Under the pieces are notes generated by a model. The model saw only the letters and a list, made by a program, of their open reading frames with translations. It searched no databases and was not told the DNA's origin. Both the position numbers and the translations under genes were made by a program. From [Phialemoniopsis] sp. UDSM-2020 (taxonomy: Eukaryota; Ascomycota; Sordariomycetes; Thyridiales; Thyridiaceae), in the NCBI GenBank assembly GCA_018873225.1, contig JAEILZ010000008.1, forward strand, positions 310,001-374,000: 64,000 nt of DNA, given 5' to 3'. How positions within the stretch are numbered: the first letter of the stretch is position 1; every line of letters begins with the position of its first letter. Positions 56,353 through 64,000 of the stretch are shown here, in pieces.

Positions 56353-56580
56353 ACACGGCACTACCGTTGAAAACACCCAGCAACACACCCATCTCCCTGT
56401 TTTTAACCCGCTCGAGCCTATTAGTTATTTTGATATAGACTTGTAACATCGATTCATTGGTATCATCTGGCTGTCGTTGGCGTTGATGTATTAGGCACAT
56501 GTTGCGAAGAGCTTTCTAGGGTTTCCCCCGTTAGAACTTAGACCCCCGAATAGAATTCTTACATTTCCTCAGTCCAGTAT

Positions 56581-57822
56581 TCATGCAGTCGTAAGATTCT
56601 TCTGCCAGCCGTAATTTTGGACAGGCCATGCCGCCATCTCGGCCCAGTGCTGGTCAACCCTTCTAGCAACGTCCTCGACCAGGGCATGACCCCACCCCTG
56701 TGCCCACCAACGATTGTCCATAGCAGACATGGTTGCCGCCCAGTAGCTGAGTATAGTCAGAGCCATGCTCTCCCCTGCTTCCAGCTGCTCGATGAACTCG
56801 GATGGCAAGGCCGTGATCCAGCCCACGAGCATCTCCGCCCACTCGGAACGCATGGAAATCCTGTAAACAAACTTCAAGGACAGAAACGGCCGTTTCGGGT
56901 CTACGGGGAAAAGAATGCAGTTTTTTTGCCTGGACCGTATCTCTAACTGATCCAGCGCCTGCTCAACAAAATCCGGAAGCGCCGGAAGCTCGTCGAACCG
57001 GGGAATGCCCATCATGGATGACAACTTGCCGTCCACCAACCACTTTCGGCCGTGGATGACTAGATCGCGTATGGGCTGCGTCTTTTTGATTATGTCGATA
57101 AAGTACTGAACTGGAGATACTCTGTTATGACCGGCTTCATGAAAGCACCAGGTCGAGTCATCGTTCGACGTCGAAAAGATGCCGAGCTCGGGTGGGAGAT
57201 TCCTTGATGCAAAGGCCCAGATCGTCACGAGTACCGACAGCAAGAAGACGGTATCAGCATTCTCCTTGTTAAGCTGTGGTAGCAATCTGACAAATCCCTC
57301 CAGGGCGACAGCCTGGTTGCGCAGAGCCATGACTTGATAGCGCTTCACGGGGTGGTCGCTGATGGCGATCATGTGCATGGCTGACATGGCCAGGATGCCG
57401 CCGAGTAGAGCTGGCTCTTTAAGTGCTTCACCGAAAGCTATACCGCGCCATATCTCGGGGACCGGGTCGCGATGCCAGAGGGTCTTATAAGTCTTGGTGA
57501 GGAAGATGTGCGTAAGCTCGATGTCGTCCAGGCGGTCCGAGGAAGATGAAGCTGGCCCTGGAGGATGCTGAGCCGGTACCGGAGAGGCCGGAGTTGTAGT
57601 CGCTGGCGAAAATGTTTGCAATCCGTACTCATCGAGATATGAACAACGCTCTACGCGGCGTGTGCACCGCACGCAGGAAGGGAGCCTCTCATCGCACTAT
57701 GGTTATTCAGTTAGCGATCTGGGGACCTGAAAGTTCTCCATGTCACGTATCTGCCATACCTTGACCTTTCGCGCCTTGCACTGTGCGCATCCCCGGCGAG
57801 ATTTGGTGTGTGATCTTGTCAT
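56581..57822 (-). CDS. Short Zn2Cys6 transcription factor (Upc2-like layout)
   Basis: Two exons (57760-57822, 56581-57696; 63-nt intron) give 392 residues. The cluster is RRGCAQCKARKVK / CDERLPSCVRC...C, split by the intron before its third Cys. It lacks the long fungal_trans domain and instead has the 300-residue helical region (ELTHIFLTKTYKTLW; HMIAISDHPVKRYQVMALRNQAV) of the sterol-uptake-regulator (Upc2)-like group. That resemblance is to the family layout, not proof of a sterol role. It is convergent with the RTA1-like gene. Confidence 0.88.
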
Positions 57823-58476
57823 CTGTCAATCCGAATAACAAGATTTGACCATTGCGTGGGTTTCAATGGATGCAATTCTCGGTCCTGAAACAAATCCGAG
57901 TCAGACGGCGGGTGCCGCCGTCGAGAATCTTAGCGCGCGCTGTGCTGCGCCATAATGACTGGGTCCGTGAAACCCATCTTTGTGATTGTGCTCAAGATCA
58001 TTGATGCAAAAGAATGACAAGTTGTGAATCTCGCAAGTTACATTCAAACTCATGAGTAGCCTATTGCATACCTGGAAGACCCTGGGTCTCTCGACACGAT
58101 TCCAATAACGTCCTCCAGACAGCGGTGCTCGTTCAGGTTCGCTCAATGTGACAGAAACAGGCTAGCCAAGCCCGAGTCCGAGGCTCGCACTCATGCGGAT
58201 GCAAGCGAAGCTAAATAGGCGCTCTCAGCTCGGCTTCTGCCCAATTACTTGCTAAAACTCACCAACTTAGTGCTTATTCCGGGTCGACGACAGCGACCAG
58301 CACGCCAAGCTTCAGGGGCTATCCTCAACCAGGTAGCCCGCTTACTGCCTGTGCTTTCTACTGCGTGTCCTTACAGTGTGTAAATGAACAGATAAAACCC
58401 AGCCCTAAACCCCAGGCATTCTATGATCGTTGTTCAATTCCCAAATACTTCGAAACGAAAGGTATTGTGATACAAT
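57823..58476. other. Divergent intergenic region
   Basis: 654 bp between the Zn2Cys6 gene and the alpha/beta hydrolase. I see no feature in it. Confidence 0.35.
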
Positions 58477-59285
58477 ATGGGAAAGCCCGTGATCGTCCTG
58501 GCCCATGGCGCGTGGCATCAGCCCCTCCACTACTTGGGCCTGCTACGCTCCATTCAAGCAAAGGGTCACACTGTCGTCAGTCCACAGAACGTCACGGCAG
58601 ACGTGACAGGCACCGCGGCGGGCAAGACGTCCTATGACGACACGGAGGTGATCCGAGGTGCGATGGCTCCATTCCTCGACGCCGGTGAGGAGGTCGTTCT
58701 CGTCTGCCACAGCTACGGAGGCATCCCCGGCACCGATGCTGTGGAAGGCAACACCATCCAGGAGCGGGCGGTCAAGGGCCTAACAGGCGGGATTAAGAGC
58801 GTCGTATACATCTCATCATGCGCCTTTCCGCAGCGAGGCATGTCCCTGTTCGACATGATCGGTGGCAAGCCGGAATCTTGGTGGGAGACTGATGTAAGCT
58901 GCAAACCCTAAGACGTATTCAGTGACTCGATATTGACAGGATGCGACAGGGAACATATGCCTTCCCCAACGAGGACGGCTGCAAGAGATTCTACACCGAC
59001 GTCGACAGCATGACGACGGAGGTCTGCATAGCTGGTCTCGTCAAGCAGAGCATCGGATCCTTCCAGACGTCTGCCAGGTACTCGGCGCCCGAGATCCAGG
59101 CTCCCATCTTCTACGTCGTATGCGACCAAGACGAAATCGTCCCGGCAGTGGGCCAGCAAGCCCTCGCCGAGGCATGCAAGGCGAAGATCACTCATCTCGC
59201 GACGAGCCACAGCCCATTCCTCACAGATGCCGGGGTAAAACAGGTACTGGAGGTGATTGAAGAGGCCGCTGCTGTGTCAGCTTGA
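58477..59285 (+). CDS. Small alpha/beta hydrolase (methylesterase-like)
   Basis: Two exons (58477-58893, 58950-59285; intron 58894-58949 with GTAAGC donor) give 250 residues. Motifs: VLAHGAWHQPLHY (oxyanion), nucleophile VCHSYGG, acid CDQDEIVP and His in TSHSPFLTDAG. Size and layout match the AB_hydrolase_6 group, which includes plant methyl-salicylate-type esterases and fungal relatives. There is no signal peptide, so it is probably cytosolic. The acceptor before GGAACATATGCC was chosen because the nearer one breaks the frame. Confidence 0.88.
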
Positions 59286-60271
59286 AGGGGAAGGGTGAAT
59301 GCTGACAGTAATAACGTATACTTTCTAACGGAGTAAAAGTTCAGTGTTCAGAATGGGAAAAGTGGGATACGTTATATATAAAGCACTGTTAGCTTGTTAG
59401 GAATCGGAGCAATTTACCATCTCATTGGCCCTGTGCTACCCCGGATGGGATTTTGGAAAGAGATGTTTCCAATGACCCGCCCGGCCTAATGAAGCGTCCT
59501 CATTCGGCCGACACTTCTCCGATCACAGCGGGCAACTTGTGATAAGGGAACGGCTAACCCACAAGAACTAGGTTAGTCCCGCAAGGTGCAATCCAATAGT
59601 CAGGTACGGTTGCAGGGGTTGAGCTGCATCATCAACCAACAGGGTGGGGGCTACTTCAGTGACTGATAAGCTCTTCTTTGGCCGCCCTCAAATGAGGGCT
59701 GCTGTGTCGACCTGCTGTCGCAGTACAGAATGCAACGCTTGGAGATGACTAAAGGTTATTGTATGCCCGGTATTGGAAGGCAAACAGCATATTTGCTCTC
59801 TGTTGGCGGACTTCAAGGCCTCTAATGGGTGCGTTGTTGCGCTTGATAGAGCTCCCTTCGTGCTTAAACAATCACCTTATCTCTAACCACAGTTGTCAAT
59901 TACGCGCTCTTACCTTATCTCCACCGGATCTTTCCAGTAAGCCTTTCCTTGCAAGCTTATCATCCCCACAATCTCCCACCCCGATCATCCCCCTACCAGC
60001 CCACAGCGTTAAAATGAGATGCTAGGCCACGTACGGCCCGCTTTGATGTCGTGACGATGTACTAGTGTCCGGTGAGCGGCGGCAGCGGGAAATAGAGATA
60101 AGAACATTGATCAGACACTGGTCCGGAGCTCCCGGCTCCCTGGTACTGGGTCCAGTGTCTCGTGGCATGTATATAAGATGTGCATGAGAATGGTGCGGTA
60201 TTGCTATGCAGATTGATCAACTTCCTATCCCCAGTAGCTAAGCCGTGAACCCGCTCCCGGTCTGTCCAGCC
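59286..60271. other. Intergenic region, amidase promoter
   Basis: 986 bp without a supported gene. A TATA box lies near its end. Confidence 0.4.
60170..60177 (+). promoter_or_regulatory. TATA box (TATATAAG)
   Basis: TATATAAG about 102 bp upstream of the amidase ATG at 60272, a normal distance for a regulated fungal promoter. Confidence 0.55.
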
Positions 60272-62290
60272 ATGTTCTTTAACGGGCTTTCCTCGAGCCG
60301 CAAGGTAGGCGTGCTTCTCGGCCTACTTCGCATCTCGTCCGCAAGTCTCGTCTCTACCGGTCTGTCTGTGTCACTCAACAGTGTCGACTACTATATCTCG
60401 CCATTCTCATCTGGCAACGTCACTGTAGAGCCCTCAACTCTTTCGTCGGTTCCCAAGGTCTATGGCTTTGTACCGGTGACTGTGGTGCAAGATGCGGTTG
60501 CTCGATCGGCACTCCCAAGTCTGTTCTCCAACTGGACAGATGCAGATGATGTCTTTCAGACCGGCTTTCTAGGCGCCGTATTCCTCGCCGGTCCGGGTGG
60601 GTCATGCATCAGCAAGAGAAACCTCACGGAAGCAGGCTCGTCTTTGATACTGCCGCTGGAAGCCAAGACTATCCCGTCCGGTCCCTACTTCCTCGATTCC
60701 GCGTCCGGTCTGGTCTACCCTGTCTACAGACTGTATGATGACTTTGCCGGGTCATTCACAGAGTCGCTCCTGCAGACTCCCGAGGGGACCTTCCAGCCGC
60801 TGTCCGCTAAGGTCTCTGGCTCGGCGTCTGTGACTATCGGCGTGCCTTCAAGACTGTACTACACCCCCACCGCCGCCAAGCCTCTCGCTGGTGTGCGCAT
60901 CGCCGTCAAGGACATCTTCCAGCTTGCGGGAACTAAGGGCTCCAACGGAAACCGTGCGTGGTACAATCTTTATCACGCTAGCACCACGACCGGCACTGCC
61001 ATGCAGAGGCTTATCGATGCGGGTGCCCAGATCGTGGGACTGCAAAAGCCATCACAATTCGCTAACGGCGAGACCGCGACGGCTGACTGGGTGGACTACC
61101 ATTCGCCGTTCAACCCCAGAGGTGATGGATACCAGGATCCTTCGTCGTCGTCTTCGGGCGCCGGGGCTAGTGTCGCATCTTACGACTGGCTGGACATTGC
61201 AGTGGGCAGCGATACTGGCGGCAGTATCCGTGGACCGGCTGGTGTGCAGGGCTTGTTCGGCAACCGACCGTCACACGGGCTGGTGTCGCTCGATCACGCC
61301 ATGCCCTTGTCCCCGACCCTTGACACTGTAGGCTTTCTGATCCGTGATCCCATGCTTTGGGACACTGCTCAGGCAGTCATCTACGGCGCCAACTACACCT
61401 CGTTCGTGGGTGGCAAGCCCAACTACCCGAAGAAGATTCTGACCGCGGGCTTCCCCGCCTCCAACGGTACAACTGCTGCAGGAAAGATCTTCAACGACTT
61501 TGCAGATGTCCTGGCCAAGTTTGTGGGTGGTTCGATCGAGACCATCACGTTGGCGGATGAGTGGATGTCTAGCAAACCGGCGGAGGCCGGTTCGGCAACA
61601 CTGTCGCAGCTGATGAACATTACGTACGCGACACTGATCAGCAAGGAGCAGACTGCTCTTGTGCGCGAGCCATTCTACAAAGACTACGCCGGTAAGTATT
61701 CCACCTCATGACTACGACGAATGGGTGCTGATGTTCTTGAAGCTGTTCATGATGGACGTCTCCCCTTCGTCGACCCGGCGCCACTGGCACGATGGGCGTA
61801 CGGCGACAGTCTACCAGCTTCGGCCCTTGATGATGCCATTAACAACAAAACGCTGTTCATGAACTGGTTCAATGAGAAAATCTTGAGCCCCGTCTCTGAT
61901 CCGTCGCAGTGCTCCTCAAGCATCATGCTCTACCCTGGCTCGTCCGGCGGCCAAAACCCACGCAACAGATACATCAAGCCGCCCACGGCGCCATTCGGCT
62001 TCTCGTCAGGCCGCATCAGCGTCATGTCCGAGTGTCCCGATCTGGTGTTCCCGCTGGGTCAGGTCGCAAGCCACAGTGATGTCACCGGCCATGACGAGTA
62101 CTTCCCCGTCGGTGTGGACATCTTGGCGGCCAAGGGTTGTGACGGAATGTTGGTGAAGCTGGCGCAGGACTTGGTGGAGGCGGGCATCCTTGCCGTGCCA
62201 AAGGTTGGAGGGACGATTCTTGGGGGTGACATCTTGATGAAGAGAAGGGCTGAGGCTGAGGGCATTGATATGTTGAGGTACATTGACTAG
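60272..62290 (+). CDS. Secreted amidase-signature-family enzyme
   Basis: Two exons (60272-61691, 61743-62290; 51-nt intron) give 655 residues. A hydrophobic N-terminus (about residues 12-34) fits a signal peptide. The Ser-cisSer-Lys triad is visible: IAVKDIF (Lys), [11 protein letters not shown] (cis-Ser region) and [12 protein letters not shown] (nucleophile). Several N-glycosylation sites (NVT, NWT, NYT, NIT) support secretion. The 200-residue N-terminal extension before the amidase core is typical of fungal extracellular members, whose substrates are mostly unknown. ATG 60272 was chosen over an upstream in-frame GTG at 60245. Confidence 0.88.
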
Positions 62291-62778
62291 AGCTGTCGTG
62301 AAATGCTACTTCATCATGCAAGACATGCCAGTACTCTACAAGAGTCAATAATCTGCGATGCGCCTCGTTAACAGGAAGTCTCAACGCCTGGCAGCAAGTA
62401 GTACAGTAGATGCAAATGTTAAGCTTTTCAGACCTCATTATTGTTCGTTGCTGTCAGCACTAGGTAAGGTTTAGTCAGGGGCTGGAGTGTGACCCCTGTA
62501 GTGACGATTGACGTCACCGCGTGCCACTGTAGCTGACAGGCTGTACTAAGTTTAGAAGGCTCTAGCGTTCAGCCACAGCAACGTTTTTGGGATGTAAAGC
62601 TTCCTGCGCCTGCTGATCGTCGCACCCGTTTCCCTCCAGCACTTTCCATGAAGACCGACGAGCAGCAACATGAGTGCATACGAAACAATCTCATCCTATC
62701 TCTCTGAAAACGAAGAGCATACCTCGAAACCCTCAGATTGCTACTTTTACCTTCATGCCTGGCTATTTCTAGGCTATC
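62291..62778. other. Intergenic region
   Basis: 488 bp; I see no feature. Confidence 0.35.
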
Positions 62779-63588
62779 ATGGCGTCTAAGTTTGACATCC
62801 TGCCTGACGAAATTCTACTCGAAATTCTGTTTTACAGCGCGCTACGGGCCAGAAGCGACATCTTCTTTCCTGAGTACTACGTCAATCGGTCTCTTCGGAA
62901 CACCGGGGAAGATGCCGAGTTCAAAAAGTCCAACCCAGGTTACGAACCAATACGTATACATTATGAGCACAGCGCCACCACGAAACAATGCCGCCAAGGT
63001 CCCGGCGGTGTCACGGATGCCCACTGCATCGACTGGCTCATCTTGAATGCCACTTGCCGGCGCATTCGACGTCTAGGCAGGGAGATCTTCTTCCGGACCA
63101 GGTGCTTTGCCATGTGCTCGGATCTACCTCAGAAGCTACAGAAGCGCAGCTTCGCGCCACCCTTTTCGGAGACGGACCAAGGGCTAGCACTCGCAGTCAT
63201 CGAGGATGTGGTGTTTGTTGATGGAAACACAAACTCTCCGTCAGCCCTCTTGGCCATGCCGCGACGTCTGGCAACCTTTCAAAGTCTGCGCAGCTGCGTG
63301 CTGGTATATGGATACCGTCTAGGGGAAGGACTCGGTCCGCTAAGAGGAGCTGTCGCATCTGCTTGGACTGGACAAGGGTGTGAGGAACATCCAAATATGA
63401 AAATGCCCTCTGACCTTCGGGAGCTTTTATGGCAAATCGGCGTGCCTAAGCAGATCCTCATCGAGCTTGCCTTCCCGTCGAAGATCGACTTTGAGTGGTA
63501 TACGAATGAGATAATTGGAAATTCGTATGCCATGTTACGGTATAGGGCTCAGTTTCTACAGGCACAAAGAGGGGACCACAGTGTTTAA
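62779..63588 (+). CDS. F-box-like protein of unknown target
   Basis: Single exon, 269 residues. The N-terminus FDILPDEILLEILFYSAL is F-box-like. The rest is not recognised; it includes a DWLILNATCRRIRRLGREIFFRTRCF segment often seen just after fungal F-boxes and no leucine-rich repeats. If the F-box is real, the protein would be a substrate adaptor of an SCF ubiquitin ligase. Confidence 0.6.
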   Translation: MASKFDILPDEILLEILFYSALRARSDIFFPEYYVNRSLRNTGEDAEFKKSNPGYEPIRIHYEHSATTKQCRQGPGGVTDAHCIDWLILNATCRRIRRLGREIFFRTRCFAMCSDLPQKLQKRSFAPPFSETDQGLALAVIEDVVFVDGNTNSPSALLAMPRRLATFQSLRSCVLVYGYRLGEGLGPLRGAVASAWTGQGCEEHPNMKMPSDLRELLWQIGVPKQILIELAFPSKIDFEWYTNEIIGNSYAMLRYRAQFLQAQRGDHSV

Positions 63589-63785
63589 GATATCGATGGT
63601 CGATAAGTATATATGAAGATTCTACTCATTCAATCAGATGCCTCCATATCCTCCTAATCGCTCTTGAGAAGCTTACATGCCCTAAGTATACAGAACTGTC
63701 GAGTCTCGTTCTAGCTGTACCTTCCAGTCTTCTAAGTAACATCAGAGTAGACATATATTTCGCCCGATACCTGCCTAGCAAGGTT

Positions 63786-64000
63786 CTAGCAAAGTCCCAC
63801 GAACCGAACTCCGTGGTTGAAGTCAACAGTATCGGGCACATCGGCCGTAGCGTAGTTGAGCATCTGGAAGTTAGCTGGGCAAGTGTATCGCTCGTACAAC
63901 TCTGCGTCGCGCTTGCTCGTGGTACCGCCGTTGATTTGAGCAAGCGAAATGAAGTCGTTGGGGCGCTGAGAAATTGCCAGGGCGACTACGTTGTGCGCCG
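63786..64000 (-). CDS. C-terminal exon of an unrecognised gene (5' part outside window)
   Basis: An open frame enters from the right edge and ends at TAG 63786-63788. It encodes about 71 residues, starting AHNVVALAISQRPNDFISL and ending NHGVRFVGLC. Codon use is coding-like and the frame is uninterrupted. I do not recognise the family. Confidence 0.45.
   Translation of the reverse strand, partial: AHNVVALAISQRPNDFISLAQINGGTTSKRDAELYERYTCPANFQMLNYATADVPDTVDFNHGVRFVGLC

Overview
The window is nuclear DNA from a filamentous ascomycete (Pezizomycotina). Genes are spaced every 1.5-2.5 kb on both strands. They carry short introns (45-107 nt, most 50-70) with GTRNGT-like donors, CTAAC-like branch sites and YAG acceptors. 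The gene content is also typical: Zn2Cys6 regulators, MFS transporters, RTA1, an amyloid-signalling NLR pair and a GPI-type esterase. I cannot name the species. There is no CRISPR array, rRNA, convincing tRNA or intact transposon. I worked out most exon structures by hand from splice sites, reading phase and family motifs; the spliced lengths of those genes are all multiples of three.

Layout. 1-3.5 kb: an NLR-type STAND ATPase ending in TPRs, cut by the left edge. 4.5-8.5 kb: a low-complexity unknown and an MFS transporter. 9-22 kb: a probable organic-acid locus with a quinate-permease-like MFS, a mitochondrial tricarboxylate carrier (Ctp1 type), a Zn2Cys6 regulator, an unknown, a GPI-type carboxylesterase and a PrpF-family isomerase. 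The 10-bp palindrome TCCCGCGGGA occurs five times here, at the promoters of the MFS, Ctp1/regulator and PrpF genes and inside regulator intron 1. This looks like a small regulon handling aconitate or a related tricarboxylate.

22-27.5 kb: the most striking locus. A HET-S-like HeLo-domain protein ending in two HET-s-type amyloid pseudo-repeats is divergently paired with a NACHT-WD40 NLR that starts with a matching third motif. This is the architecture of the known HET-S/NWD2 amyloid death-signalling pair. The NLR frame carries an internal TAG and a one-base frameshift, so it may be decaying; alternative introns could hide both.

27.8-47.8 kb: an epoxide hydrolase, a small four-helix membrane protein, three RNase H-like paralogues within 9.4 kb (one with the full DEDD active site, one with two of four residues, one with one of four), a protein with six 13-residue tandem repeats, a cPLA2-like phospholipase, an SDR, an amidohydrolase and a secreted 10-cysteine protein. 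Several of these, plus the 5.7 kb unknown, share a short Cys-x2-His-Gly...Cys motif.

48-64 kb: an O-methyltransferase, a Dal5-type MFS transporter, two Zn2Cys6 regulators flanking an RTA1-like protein, a small alpha/beta hydrolase, a secreted amidase, an F-box-like protein and the last exon of a gene running off the right edge. This could be a small catabolic or secondary-metabolite locus, but no backbone synthase is present.
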